Shown: positions 42,895 to 52,025 of the stretch, piece by piece
Layout of the letters: each line of letters begins with the position of its first letter
How positions within the stretch are numbered: position 1 is the first letter of the stretch
The notes under the pieces: generated by a model
The model's database searches: none
What the model saw: only the letters and a program-made list of their open reading frames with translations
What the model was told of the DNA's origin: nothing
Assembly (NCBI GenBank): GCA_966250325.1
Contig: CBINGY010000013.1
Location: forward strand, 18,028-82,027
Direction: 5' to 3'
DNA length: 64,000 bases
From: Jiulongibacter sp966250325
GTDB taxonomy: Bacteria > Bacteroidota > Bacteroidia > Cytophagales > Spirosomataceae
Translations under genes and position numbers: made by a program

Positions 42895-43317
42895 ATGTAC
42901 GCCTCTATGATGAAATGGCTCTTCTTTTTTATCTTATTCTCTCTGAAATTATACGCTCAGAATCCTTTTACAGGGGTATGGCTTACAGGAAATAAACTGG
43001 GTAAACTGGAGGTTACTGTCAAAAATGGAGTCTACGAGGCCAGGCTTGTGTGGTTAAAGAATCCTGAGTTCAATGGTAAACCTGCTTACGACAAGAATAA
43101 CGAAAATCTGGATCTTAGAAGCAGACGGCTTATGGGACTGAATATTTTTGGAGATATGAAAATAGATGCCGAAGGCAAACTGGTGGGTCCGGTTTATGAC
43201 CCTTACCGCGGCAAAATTTTTCAGTGCATTATCTGGCCGGAAAGTAAAAATGTGATGAATGTTCGTGGGTATTGGGGTGTTCTCTATCAAACCAAGCAAT
43301 GGACCCGGGTCAACTGA
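42895..43317 (+). CDS. DUF2147 secreted protein
   Basis: A 140-residue protein (ATGs at 42907 and 42910 are equally possible starts) with a signal peptide (WLFFFILFSLKLYA). The mature part has NPFTGVWLTGNKLGKLEV, then GKPAYDKNNENLDLRSRRLMGL, YDPYRGKIFQCIIWP and NVMNVRGYWGVLYQTKQW, the pattern of the DUF2147 family (lipocalin-like barrel, end motif L-x-V-R-G-Y-x-G). Function is unknown; location is periplasmic or outer surface. It meets the PAP2-like gene tail to tail one base away. Confidence 0.88.
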   Translation: MYASMMKWLFFFILFSLKLYAQNPFTGVWLTGNKLGKLEVTVKNGVYEARLVWLKNPEFNGKPAYDKNNENLDLRSRRLMGLNIFGDMKIDAEGKLVGPVYDPYRGKIFQCIIWPESKNVMNVRGYWGVLYQTKQWTRVN

Positions 43318-43318
43318 C

Positions 43319-43897
43319 TTATTTTTTGTTGATCCAGGAGCTGAGCTTTTTTGACAAGATTGCAGAGGCCGTTCCCAAAGCCGCACCGGCGAGTACATCG
43401 GTAGGGTAATGTTCCGCGAGTTTAATCCGGCTGAAACCCACAGCTGCTGCATAACCATAAGCCGGAGCGATCACGTACCATTTGGGTTTCATCAATGTTA
43501 GATTGGTGGCGGTGGTAAAGGCCATTGTAGTACTTCCCGAAGGCATGGAACCGCTCGTTTTATAAATGGCAGGGATGAACTCGTTATAAACCTGATAAGG
43601 TCTTTGTCTGTTGATAGATTTTTTGAGAATATACCCTACACCATACGAGCCCAGGACAGAGAGACCTTGTGTTAATCCTTGTTTCGTTAGTGTTTTATCT
43701 GAAGAGAGCAATCCGGTGGTAACAACTATAACCGGCAGACCGATAGCGGTATAATCTGCTGACTGGCTCAGTGTGTTCCAGAATTTATCCGTTGATTCTG
43801 TTCGGTTCCCCTGAAGTCTGGAAATTGTTTGGTACTCCCAGTTTTGAGAAAAAACAGAGTGACCTATTAGAATCAAAATAACAATAGTCCTGAGCAT
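43319..43897 (-). CDS. PAP2-family phosphatase-like protein with altered motif
   Basis: A 192-residue exported or membrane protein (MLRTIVILILIGHSVFS signal). It keeps phosphatase motif 1 (KKSINRQRP) and motif 3 (SRIKLAEHYPTD, with the His nucleophile), but motif 2 reads PSGS where PSGH is normal (SMPSGSTTMAF), so the acid/base His is missing. Activity may be weak or different. PAP2 enzymes dephosphorylate lipid phosphates or undecaprenyl diphosphate. The start overlaps the dapA stop by one base (TAATG), so the two genes are coupled. Confidence 0.8.
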   Translation of the reverse strand: MLRTIVILILIGHSVFSQNWEYQTISRLQGNRTESTDKFWNTLSQSADYTAIGLPVIVVTTGLLSSDKTLTKQGLTQGLSVLGSYGVGYILKKSINRQRPYQVYNEFIPAIYKTSGSMPSGSTTMAFTTATNLTLMKPKWYVIAPAYGYAAAVGFSRIKLAEHYPTDVLAGAALGTASAILSKKLSSWINKK

Positions 43898-44781
43898 TAG
43901 AGAAAGCCTTCCCGTTTCATGGCATCCTCAAGCTTTCTGCCAAGAGAATCACTGGCTTCTACGAGTGGCAAACGAACGCGGGCATGTGAAATACCTCGTA
44001 TCTCACAAACTTTTTTAATTCCCACAGGATTTGATTCCACATAGAGCAGATTGTCAAAGTCAAGAAAGCGAAATTGCAGAGCAGCTGCCGTTTTGAAATC
44101 ACCCTCCAGAGCGGCATGAGTCATGGCAGCAAATTCTTTCGGGAAGCCATTGGCTATCACTGATATTACCCCCTGATACCCAATAGAAATCTGCGGAGTC
44201 ACCAGATTATCATCACCAGACAAAAGCATGAAATCTGAAGGTAGTTTTTTTGCAAGTTCCATAGCCTGCTCGATACTGCTGCTGGCATCTTTCAACGCAA
44301 TAATATTGGGATGCTCTGCGAGTTCGAGCACCGTAGGGACACCAATGGCTGTTACGGTTCTTCCAGGTACGTTATACAGGATCACAGGAACCGGCGATGC
44401 ATCTGCAATAGCTCTGAAATGAGCTTTTAGGCCTTCCTGCGATGGTTTATTGTAATACGGGCAAACAGAAAGTATGGCTTCTACACCGTTGAAGTCGGTT
44501 TCACCTAAACGTTTAATGATTTCCTGCGTGTTATTTCCTCCTATTCCGTAAACGATGGGGAGATTTTTGGAGTTATTTTCCTTGACAAACTTCAGAAGTG
44601 AGTTTTTCTCTTCGGTGCTGGTGGTGGCCGATTCGCCCGTGGTTCCGTTTACAACCAGATAATCCGTATCGTTTTCAGAAACGTAGTCAATCAGTTTTTT
44701 CAGCCCCTCAAAATCGATACTGAAGTCCTCATTGAAAGGGGTAATCAAGGCTGCCCCAACTCCTCTTAGATTTGCACTCAT
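43897..44781 (-). CDS. dapA: 4-hydroxy-tetrahydrodipicolinate synthase
   Basis: DapA joins pyruvate and aspartate semialdehyde, the first step of the lysine and diaminopimelate branch. About 294 residues from the ATG at 44779-44781; a longer frame to 44811 is unlikely. The sequence shows GVGAALITPFNEDFS, the catalytic Tyr in VILYNVPGRT, the Schiff-base Lys in IIALKDASSS, and NGTTGESATT. It shares its precursor with the thrA-thrB genes nearby, but is on the opposite strand. Its stop overlaps the PAP2 gene start. The 71 bases upstream should contain its promoter; one TAnnTTTG-like site there has one mismatch. Confidence 0.97.
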   Translation of the reverse strand: MSANLRGVGAALITPFNEDFSIDFEGLKKLIDYVSENDTDYLVVNGTTGESATTSTEEKNSLLKFVKENNSKNLPIVYGIGGNNTQEIIKRLGETDFNGVEAILSVCPYYNKPSQEGLKAHFRAIADASPVPVILYNVPGRTVTAIGVPTVLELAEHPNIIALKDASSSIEQAMELAKKLPSDFMLLSGDDNLVTPQISIGYQGVISVIANGFPKEFAAMTHAALEGDFKTAAALQFRFLDFDNLLYVESNPVGIKKVCEIRGISHARVRLPLVEASDSLGRKLEDAMKREGFL

Positions 44782-44852
44782 TTGAAATTTCTTTCCGTTT
44801 ACAGGCGGCAAAATTGGCGAAATTAATGCACAATGTAAAGGCTTCGGATAAA

Positions 44853-47780
44853 TCAGTTGCAGCCCCCAATCTGTGCTTTGAATACCGCGTTTTCTGCTTT
44901 AAATCCCGGGTTAAGTTCAACTTTTTTACCTGCGTCATAGGTTACCGTACCTCCGGTAATTTTATTCGTAGCCTGAATAAGGCCGGGTGCAGCGGTATTA
45001 CTCGATTGGTACACCTGGGTGCCGGAAGATATATCATTGGCTGTGCTGGTTAATAAAATACTGGAGGGGCAAGGTGCACCAATCACCGTTACTGGCTTAG
45101 AATTACTGCTGAATAACAAACAAGAGCCCGATTGGTAAAAGCTGGATTCCGAATTGCCGATGTACGTTGCAGGGTTAAAGCCATTTTGATACAGCAGACC
45201 CTTAATGTTGTAATTCCCGCCGGGAAGGTTTGTAAAATTTGAACTGGCCGAAATAGCATCTGCATTACCTGTACTTTTGTTAAAGGCTACATAAGTGTAG
45301 CTGAAGCCGGCCGGAGCTGTTTGCAATAAAAATATATCCCCTGTGCCGGAAAAAGTGAAGCTTCCATTTGATGCTCCGCCTTGAACATATATAATAAGAT
45401 AGTAAGTGGTACAGGCCTGCAGGTTAACGTTTCCAGTAGAATTTGACCAATTAAAACTTCCTCCGTCATTAGTAAAATTGGTACCAACGAAACCAGAGCA
45501 ATCAATGCTGGAGTTGGATAAAATAGTGGTGAGATGCGTGGCACCGGGTTGGACAATTGCGTATGTTCCTGTTGTGGATACTTGAAAGGGAACAATAATT
45601 GAAGGGTCTGTTAATTGAGCTACACAAGCACCTCCAGAGGTTTTACCAACCAATGTTCTTGTAACAACAGAGGCAAAAGAGAAGTTGAATGTTTTATTGG
45701 AACTATATGTTCCGGGAGCATATCCAAGTCCCAGATTTAAAGCTCCATTTCCCGCATCGGTAGTCAACGGGTTTGCAGGGCAAATGACATTGGAAACCGC
45801 CGCACAAGCCGAAGTTAAGGTCAAATTTGCATCATTCACATCAAACCATTCGAAACCATTTCCGCCAATACTGGAGACCTTGATCCGGGCTTTTGTAGAA
45901 GCAGGAAAATTGGCAGGTATGGTTACGGTTTCAGAGCCATCATTAGGCGTAAAAGCGAGTAGAACAAAGGGATATTCATATCCATCAATGGCCATAGTAA
46001 TCTTTACATTAGCAGATAATGCGTTTGTTCCGTTTACAGCCCAGGTTACGTTGATGGAACTGCCCGCTGCGATACTTGATGTTGTATTATGACTGGTAAT
46101 CATAAAAGGACCTGCACTATTCACTGTTACCACCAGATGTTCAGAATCCAGCCCGCCTCCATTTAACTGATTATCACGCACCGTAAAACGGAAATTCATA
46201 GTTCGGGCCACCTGCGGCAGGTCTTCCCCTTCATTATCTGCCGGATTATTGGAATTATTCAGGATGAAATTCATATCCGGAAAGATTCGGGTTGGTGAGG
46301 ATGAAATCTTACTTCTAAATAGCGGAGCCGACGCATTGCTGTTCACTGCGGGGTAACCTCCTGCTCCATTTATAGCTGATCCGAGAGCTCCTTTGTCATT
46401 ACTGGAGGCGATATCCATCTGTTCCCAGGCATAACTCAAATTGGCCAATTCATTGGCATCAGTAGCTGAACCCGTTAAAGAGAAAGGTGTTCCTTTTGGA
46501 ATAGTGGCATTTGATCCAACTGTGGCCACTGGCGGCGTATTTCCAGTAGCTGTACTGGAAAAACAATTGCTCACTCCGGCCATTTTAGTGAAAATCTGAT
46601 CCAAGCTCTTGACATGAAAGTATGATTCATTATTCGGGCTGCTTAACACGTAGCTCGGAAGAGACCCATTGGTATCATTGGAACAATTATTACCATAGGC
46701 CATAAGGGTGCTTCCGCTTCCAGGCTCTACAGCCGTTTGGCTATCCCATCCGTCTGTGCAGAAGGTAGGACTGGTTCCCGCTCCGCCAATGGCGTTATAC
46801 GTATGCCAGGCATTAAACTGATGGCCTACCTCATGAGCGAAAACGCCAACGATTATCCCGAGCGAAGAGGAGGTGCCAAATTCTGTCCATCCACTTGATT
46901 TAGAGTTGTCTATACAAGGAGATCCTCCTCCTGTACCCCTTGCACCGTTCGAAATAATATTATTGAAAGTATGACCCATATCGTATTCATTGTACAACAA
47001 AGCATTTGAGCCGTTAAGGGTATTAAAACCAGTTTGCGAGTCTCCTGCAGAGCCAAAATTCGGATTAACTGTAAATGGGTCGGTATTGGGATTTGTGAAA
47101 ATCAAAGAATGATTGGTGGTTTTGGTAACCAATGAAAATTGGACAGAAGCCTCCACCTGATAAATAAGATTGGTGGCATTCAAAATAGAAACTATTCGGT
47201 CTCTGGCAGCAGTTTGATTTCCATAGGCGGTTGTCATCTCTCCGGTGGCTGCCCCGGCAAAACGATATGTTCGCATTTGACTACCAACCGGAAACGCACC
47301 GGTACTGAGTATTTTGCCACTTTCATTCGTAAATTTTTGCGGTTCTGGACTATCCGAAAAGCATTCTCCACGACCACTGTCGTTTATATTGTAAATGATA
47401 TACGTATCACTTTTTTTGTCAATGGGCTCTATTATGAAGTATGCATTATTTGATCGCAGGATGCCGGTAAGTCCGCTTGGGGTAATACTTATTTGAATAA
47501 GTGTGGAACCATCGCTGGTTTGACCACCCAAGGTGACAATATCTGTAGGCTGAGCTTCCATTAACTGGTTTCGATGAATCTGATAGGGAACCATTGTGCC
47601 GTCTGGTAATGGCAACATCAAAGAAAAAATGCTTTCCCCACGGTTTGTTGACGCTATAGTTGCTGTTTTCAGGATTTCTATATCGATCTGAACCTGGATT
47701 CCAGCCGGAAGATTCTGTGCTGTAGTAAAAAAAGGGCATGCCCAGGTTAGGCAAAGGATAAATAGGGCTTTGATTTTCAT
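44853..47780 (-). CDS. Secreted metzincin (reprolysin-like) protease with a coathanger-type C-terminus
   Basis: A 975-residue secreted protein. Signal peptide (ALFILCLTWACPFFTTAQ); propeptide-like region; zinc-metzincin site HEVGHQFNAWH at about residues 313-323, of the HExxHxxxxxH type, with the Met-turn probably in STLMAYGNNC; a cadherin or Ig-like region (TPPVATVGSNATIPKGTPF ... LSYAWEQMD); several further Ig/PKD-like modules; and a final 75 residues (NDISSGTQVYQSS ... VTYDAGKKVELNPGFKAENAVF), which are the 3-coathanger stack pattern, including GAKxVxLxPGFxA. No T9SS type-A end is seen. Such proteases probably cleave extracellular protein. It follows ligA after 47 bases. Confidence 0.9.
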   Translation of the reverse strand: MKIKALFILCLTWACPFFTTAQNLPAGIQVQIDIEILKTATIASTNRGESIFSLMLPLPDGTMVPYQIHRNQLMEAQPTDIVTLGGQTSDGSTLIQISITPSGLTGILRSNNAYFIIEPIDKKSDTYIIYNINDSGRGECFSDSPEPQKFTNESGKILSTGAFPVGSQMRTYRFAGAATGEMTTAYGNQTAARDRIVSILNATNLIYQVEASVQFSLVTKTTNHSLIFTNPNTDPFTVNPNFGSAGDSQTGFNTLNGSNALLYNEYDMGHTFNNIISNGARGTGGGSPCIDNSKSSGWTEFGTSSSLGIIVGVFAHEVGHQFNAWHTYNAIGGAGTSPTFCTDGWDSQTAVEPGSGSTLMAYGNNCSNDTNGSLPSYVLSSPNNESYFHVKSLDQIFTKMAGVSNCFSSTATGNTPPVATVGSNATIPKGTPFSLTGSATDANELANLSYAWEQMDIASSNDKGALGSAINGAGGYPAVNSNASAPLFRSKISSSPTRIFPDMNFILNNSNNPADNEGEDLPQVARTMNFRFTVRDNQLNGGGLDSEHLVVTVNSAGPFMITSHNTTSSIAAGSSINVTWAVNGTNALSANVKITMAIDGYEYPFVLLAFTPNDGSETVTIPANFPASTKARIKVSSIGGNGFEWFDVNDANLTLTSACAAVSNVICPANPLTTDAGNGALNLGLGYAPGTYSSNKTFNFSFASVVTRTLVGKTSGGACVAQLTDPSIIVPFQVSTTGTYAIVQPGATHLTTILSNSSIDCSGFVGTNFTNDGGSFNWSNSTGNVNLQACTTYYLIIYVQGGASNGSFTFSGTGDIFLLQTAPAGFSYTYVAFNKSTGNADAISASSNFTNLPGGNYNIKGLLYQNGFNPATYIGNSESSFYQSGSCLLFSSNSKPVTVIGAPCPSSILLTSTANDISSGTQVYQSSNTAAPGLIQATNKITGGTVTYDAGKKVELNPGFKAENAVFKAQIGGCN

Positions 47781-47827
47781 GAAACAATGTTAGGGTTAGG
47801 TTGCGAAGATAGAAAAATCCCTGATTA

Positions 47828-49900
47828 CTAACCCTTTATTAACCCCTCAAACTCCTCCTCAGATATCATCGGTACCCCCAGTTGTTCCGCTTTCTGGAGT
47901 TTTGAGGGGCCTGCTCCTTCTCCGACGATCAGATAATTGAGTTTTTTGGATACACCGCTTACCAGCTTTCCTCCGTTCGCTTCAATTTTTTGTTCAATTT
48001 CGGTTCTGCTGTAATTTTTAAACGTACCCGTGTAAAGTAGGGTCAGCCCTTCCAGATTATTTCCTTCTATTTCTTTAATAGTTTCCGCGGATTCGAACTG
48101 TAAACCTGCGGCCTTCAGTTTTGAGAGAAAAAGTAAGTTGGTTTCATCCGAGAAATAATCCAGAATACTCTGAGCCACTTTTTCTCCGACATCGGGAACG
48201 CCAACCAGAGCTTCAATAGAGGCATTCTGAAGGTTGTCCATATTCTTAAAGTAGGAGGCAAGTTTTTCAGCCGTAGTCTGACCCACAAAACGGATTCCGA
48301 TTCCAAAAAGCACTTTTGCAAATTCCTGATTCTTAGAAGATTCTATCCCTTTAAGGATATTTTCAACCGTTTTTTCTTTGAATGATTCTTTGCGTGGCTT
48401 ACCTGTTTCTTCGTCAATATGTACTTTTTCTAATCCGAGTAATTGTTCAAAAGTGAGACTGTAGAGGTCAGCGGCATCTTGAATGAGTCCGTTTTCAATC
48501 AAGATTTCAATTTTTCCCTCCCCGAGACTGTCAATATCCAAAGCTTTTCGTTGGATAAAGTGTTCAATACGCCCTTTGATTTGTGGTGGGCATCCTTTTT
48601 CATTCGGGCAAAACCATGCGGCTTCTCCTTCATTTCTTTGTAAGGCAGTTCCGCAGGCCGGGCAGTTTGTGATGAATTCTACTTTTTTGCGAAACAAGTC
48701 AATAGAGGAACGCAATTCATCAACAGCCGTTACTTTCGGAATAATTTCTCCGGCCTTTTCCACAAAAACATAGTCGCCAATACAAAGTCCAAGTCGCTCC
48801 ATTTCATCGGCATTGTGGAGGGTGGCACGTTTAACGGTAGTCATTGAAAGAATGACAGGCTCCAATTCTGCCACCGGTGTTACGGCTCCTGTGCGACCCA
48901 CCTGATAGGTTACATCAAGTAATCTGGTCGATTTAGATTCTGCTTTGTATTTATAAGCAATGGCCCATCTGGGGCTCTTTGCCGTAAAACCTAATTCCTC
49001 ACGTTGTGCATAGGAATTGATTTTGATAACAATACCATCTGTGGCACAAGGCAAAGAATGCCGTTTGTCTGACCATTCGTTTATATAAGCTATTGCTTCC
49101 TCTATACTTTTGACCTTTTTCCAGGAATCAGAGACATTAAATCCTGCCTGCTTTAAAGCGATAAGGCTCTCTTCATGGGTTTTAAACGTATCCGTATTAC
49201 TCAGGTACTGGTAAATATAACAGTCGAGCTCGCGGGATGCGACCACCGATGAATCCTGCATTTTGAAAGTTCCGGCAGCAGAATTTCTTGGATTGGCTAG
49301 TTTTTCTTTCCCCTCGGCCTCTAGCTCTTCATTAATGCGGTTGAAAACGGATGTTGGCATAAATCCCTCACCCCGTACTTCAAAATCAGCTGCCAAACCT
49401 CTCAAAGCCAGTTGTTCTGTGCTCATGCCCAGGCTAAGCGGCAGACTTCTGATGGTCTTCACATTTGTGGTGATATCATCTCCTCGTGTGCCATCTCCAC
49501 GGGTAACGCCTCGTTTTAAAATACCGTTTTCATAGCTCATGGAAAGCGAAATGCCATCAAATTTGATCTCACAGATATATTCATAGGGCTGGCCGAGTAA
49601 ACCTTTTTTTACGCGTTCGTCCCATTCCAGAAGTTCTTCCTCGCTGTAGGTATTGGAAAGCGAGAGCATCGGGTAGGTGTGAATAACTGTGGGAAAGTCT
49701 TTTGTAATGGCACCGCCCACGCGATGTGTGGGCGAGTCTTCCCTTTTTAACTCAGGGTGCTCGTTTTCAAGCTTTTCGAGCTCTTTAAGCAATAGGTCAA
49801 ACTCCTGATCAGAGATTTCAGAAGTTGCTTCCTGATAGTACTTTTGATTGTAATAATTAAGGGTATCTGTGAGCTGATTGATGCGTTCGGCCGGGGTCAT
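47828..49900 (-). CDS. ligA: NAD-dependent DNA ligase
   Basis: LigA seals nicks in replication and repair using NAD. About 690 residues from the ATG at 49898-49900; a TTG nine codons earlier (49927) is less likely. The sequence has the adenylation motif CEIKFDGISLS with Lys113, then an OB domain, a Cys4 zinc finger (CPACGTALQRNEGEAAWFCP), helix-hairpin-helix repeats (GIGIRFVGQTTAEKLA, VGVPDVGEKVAQSI), and a C-terminal BRCT domain (LLYTGTFKNYSRTEIEQKIE). All expected domains are complete. It is transcribed with the metzincin gene downstream, or from its own unit. Confidence 0.98.
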   Translation of the reverse strand: MTPAERINQLTDTLNYYNQKYYQEATSEISDQEFDLLLKELEKLENEHPELKREDSPTHRVGGAITKDFPTVIHTYPMLSLSNTYSEEELLEWDERVKKGLLGQPYEYICEIKFDGISLSMSYENGILKRGVTRGDGTRGDDITTNVKTIRSLPLSLGMSTEQLALRGLAADFEVRGEGFMPTSVFNRINEELEAEGKEKLANPRNSAAGTFKMQDSSVVASRELDCYIYQYLSNTDTFKTHEESLIALKQAGFNVSDSWKKVKSIEEAIAYINEWSDKRHSLPCATDGIVIKINSYAQREELGFTAKSPRWAIAYKYKAESKSTRLLDVTYQVGRTGAVTPVAELEPVILSMTTVKRATLHNADEMERLGLCIGDYVFVEKAGEIIPKVTAVDELRSSIDLFRKKVEFITNCPACGTALQRNEGEAAWFCPNEKGCPPQIKGRIEHFIQRKALDIDSLGEGKIEILIENGLIQDAADLYSLTFEQLLGLEKVHIDEETGKPRKESFKEKTVENILKGIESSKNQEFAKVLFGIGIRFVGQTTAEKLASYFKNMDNLQNASIEALVGVPDVGEKVAQSILDYFSDETNLLFLSKLKAAGLQFESAETIKEIEGNNLEGLTLLYTGTFKNYSRTEIEQKIEANGGKLVSGVSKKLNYLIVGEGAGPSKLQKAEQLGVPMISEEEFEGLIKG

Positions 49901-49982
49901 TGAGATTACTTTATCTGAATCTTTCAAAAATATTCAAACCGGCCGAAGCGGCCAAATCAAAGACTCCTTTTGATACAATCCC

Positions 49983-50357
49983 TTATGCCAGAAGCCTCAC
50001 AATTTCGTCACGGCGTCTGCGACTCACTTTGAAACGTTCTCCGCTTTTCATAACCACATAAACTCCCTGCTCATCCTGGTCCACCGTCTTAACAAAGGCC
50101 TTGTTAATCATTAAACCCTTCCTTGGTATGATGAATGTATCCACTTCATCAAGTTTTTCTGAGTAGTATTTTAGGGTAAAGGAGCTAAGGAAATTACGGT
50201 TTTCCTGCATATATACTTTCGTATAGTTGCCAAATTCACTTTTGAAGTAGGTGATCTGTTCAAATGGAACGGTCTTTTTTCCGTAGTCAAAAGTGATTGA
50301 GTTAAACGAGTTGGTATTAGTTTTCATGGCTAAAAGGTTTAATAGTTCAAAGTTCAT
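49983..50357 (-). CDS. LytTR DNA-binding protein without receiver domain
   Basis: A 124-residue protein with a LytTR domain alone: ITFDYGKKTVPFEQITYFKSEFGNYTKVYM, FTLKYYSEKL, FIIPRKGLMINKAFVKTVDQD and MKSGERFKVSRRRRDEIVRLL. The C-terminal strand has SRRRRDE, the basic patch for DNA. Without a receiver it cannot be controlled by phosphorylation; it may respond by dimerisation, by abundance or by a leader mechanism. The start at 50357 or the ATG at 50327 are both possible. A 17-codon upstream ORF (50347-50400) overlaps the first start, and a -7 element is at 50455-50462. It is divergent from rpe. Confidence 0.9.
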   Translation of the reverse strand: MNFELLNLLAMKTNTNSFNSITFDYGKKTVPFEQITYFKSEFGNYTKVYMQENRNFLSSFTLKYYSEKLDEVDTFIIPRKGLMINKAFVKTVDQDEQGVYVVMKSGERFKVSRRRRDEIVRLLA

Positions 50358-50400
50358 TCAGGTTTTCCATTCCTGTTAGAGCAAAATCACTTGTTTTCAT
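50347..50400 (-). CDS. Short upstream ORF (17 codons) before the LytTR gene
   Basis: ATG at 50398-50400, stop TGA at 50347-50349, translating MKTSDFALTGMENLNEL. The context around its ATG (AGCCATGAAAAC) is repeated at the internal ATG of the LytTR gene (50327), so it may be a duplicated start region. The main ATG at 50357 lies inside its last codons, so translation could be coupled. It is not proven to be translated. Confidence 0.35.
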   Translation of the reverse strand: MKTSDFALTGMENLNEL

Positions 50401-50454
50401 GGCTATAAGTACGGATTCTGCTTACGTATTTTCCGCAATGCCACAATTCTGAAA

Positions 50455-50462
50455 CAAACATA
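50455..50462 (-). promoter_or_regulatory. Bacteroidota -7 element of the LytTR gene
   Basis: The minus strand reads TATGTTTG, an exact TAnnTTTG, with TTTG starting 16 bases upstream. The leader would be about 95 bases to the main ATG and about 50 to the upstream ORF. Confidence 0.55.
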
Positions 50463-50588
50463 CACAGCACTGAAACTGCAAACTTTGGAATTGTGTAGAT
50501 GGTCAAAAATTCTGTGTAGTTGGTATCTACTTCTGTATTTATCGGAATATCAGCGTTCCCATTCAGTTAATTTGCGGGGAAGAAACCT

Positions 50589-50596
50589 TAGTTTTG
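50589..50596 (+). promoter_or_regulatory. Possible -7 element of rpe
   Basis: TAGTTTTG, an exact TAnnTTTG, ending 18 bases before the rpe ATG. A TTA lies at the -33 position (19-base spacing) instead of TTG. Confidence 0.5.
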
Positions 50597-50614
50597 TGGC
50601 CAAAACAAGAATAT

Positions 50615-51262
50615 ATGCCTATTATAGCACCGTCTTTACTTGCCGCCGATTTTGCCAACCTTCAGCGGGATATTGAACTGGTAAATACTTCCTCTGCCGA
50701 TTGGTTTCATATAGATGTGATGGATGGCGTCTTTGTGCCCAATATCTCATTTGGGATGCCGGTGATTGAAGCTATCAGCAGGCACGCACGGAAACCTCTG
50801 GATGTGCACCTGATGATTGTTCAGCCCGAGCGGTATATTGAAGAATTCGCCCGGCTGGGTGCGGCCTATATTTCCGTTCATCAGGAAGCTTGTACACACC
50901 TTCACCGTACCATAGCACAGATTAAAGAAGCTGGCTGTAAAGCGGGAGTAGTTCTGAATCCGGCTACACCCATATCTGTATTGCAGGATGTCCTGGCTGA
51001 TTGTGATATGGTTTTACTGATGTCGGTAAATCCCGGTTACGGAGGCCAGAAGTTTATTCCTCAAACCCTTGAAAAAACGCGTCAGTTAAAATCTCTCATA
51101 CGGGAGAAAGGCCTCAGTACACTTGTAGAAATAGACGGAGGTGTGAATTTGTCAACAGGTAAACAACTTGTGGATGCCGGTGCGGATGCTCTTGTTGCGG
51201 GTAGCTTTGTCTTTGGTGCAGAAAACCCCGGAGAAACTATTGATCAGCTTAAGCAGCTTTAG
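50615..51262 (+). CDS. rpe: Ribulose-phosphate 3-epimerase
   Basis: Interconverts ribulose-5-phosphate and xylulose-5-phosphate in the pentose phosphate pathway. About 215 residues from the ATG at 50615, which begins MPIIAPSLLAADFANL as in the family; the earlier start at 50594 is inside the promoter element. The protein has WFHIDVMDGVFVPNISFG with metal ligands, LDVHLMI, MSVNPGYGGQKF and VEIDGGVNLSTGKQL, and ends with the phosphate-binding VAGSFVFG. The 133 bases before the ruvC end hold no further gene that I can support. Confidence 0.97.
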   Translation: MPIIAPSLLAADFANLQRDIELVNTSSADWFHIDVMDGVFVPNISFGMPVIEAISRHARKPLDVHLMIVQPERYIEEFARLGAAYISVHQEACTHLHRTIAQIKEAGCKAGVVLNPATPISVLQDVLADCDMVLLMSVNPGYGGQKFIPQTLEKTRQLKSLIREKGLSTLVEIDGGVNLSTGKQLVDAGADALVAGSFVFGAENPGETIDQLKQL

Positions 51263-51395
51263 TCAGGAGACGCCTTTTAAGGGTGCGTAGAACAGCTTGT
51301 TTGCTGGAATGCGTGGTTTGCAGAATACCCGATCTGGCAATTAATTGTTAGATTCCTGGTTGTAAATAGTTTGATCCTATTCGTACTCCTACCTC

Positions 51396-51962
51396 TTACT
51401 TCTTCACCCGATCTTTATTTTCACTCACAAAAGCCGCCCAGCCTTTTTTTGAACTGTAATTTCCGGTAAGAGCTTTGGTTTTTCCGTGCATATAATGACA
51501 TACGGCTACTGCGAGGGCGTCTGTGGCATCCATAAACTGAGATTCGAGCTTCTGATTAAAAAGACGCTCCAGCATATAGGCTACCTGTTCTTTGGAGGCG
51601 TTTCCATTACCGCTGACACTTTTTTTGACCAGCTTGGGTAAATATTCTACAATGCTTATATCCTTGGAAAGAGCCGCGGCCATAGCCACCCCTTGTGCCC
51701 GCCCAAGTTTTAACATTGACTGAACATTTTTTGCGTAGAAAGGAGCTTCAATGGCCATTTCATCCGGGAGATACTCTTCTATAATTCCGGTGATCCGCTC
51801 ATAAATTCGTTTTAATTTTATCTCGTGAGATCCCAGTTTCTCCAACCGTAAAACGCCATACTGTATTATCTTAAGCTCGTTCCCCTTGACAGCTATAATT
51901 CCGTAACCCATGATCCGGGTTCCGGGATCTACGCCTAAAATAATCTTTTCTGGTTTTTCCAT
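51396..51962 (-). CDS. ruvC: Holliday junction resolvase RuvC
   Basis: RuvC cuts Holliday junctions in the RuvABC complex. About 188 residues from the ATG at 51960-51962; the extension to 51989 is unlikely. Catalytic residues appear in order: Asp in ILGVDPGTRIMGYG, Glu in MAIEAPFYAKNVQSMLKLGRAQG, and the Asp pair in DATDALAVAVCHY. The VSGNGNASKEQVAYM loop is also typical. Tail residues after the core are basic. It is divergent from the GT2 gene, with about 63 bases between the likely starts, and no ruvA or ruvB is visible. Confidence 0.97.
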   Translation of the reverse strand: MEKPEKIILGVDPGTRIMGYGIIAVKGNELKIIQYGVLRLEKLGSHEIKLKRIYERITGIIEEYLPDEMAIEAPFYAKNVQSMLKLGRAQGVAMAAALSKDISIVEYLPKLVKKSVSGNGNASKEQVAYMLERLFNQKLESQFMDATDALAVAVCHYMHGKTKALTGNYSSKKGWAAFVSENKDRVKK

Positions 51963-52025
51963 GCCGGTAAAGGTACTGTGTTTTGTCAATGGCTTATTCT
52001 TTACCTTTACAGAAAATCTAATGTT

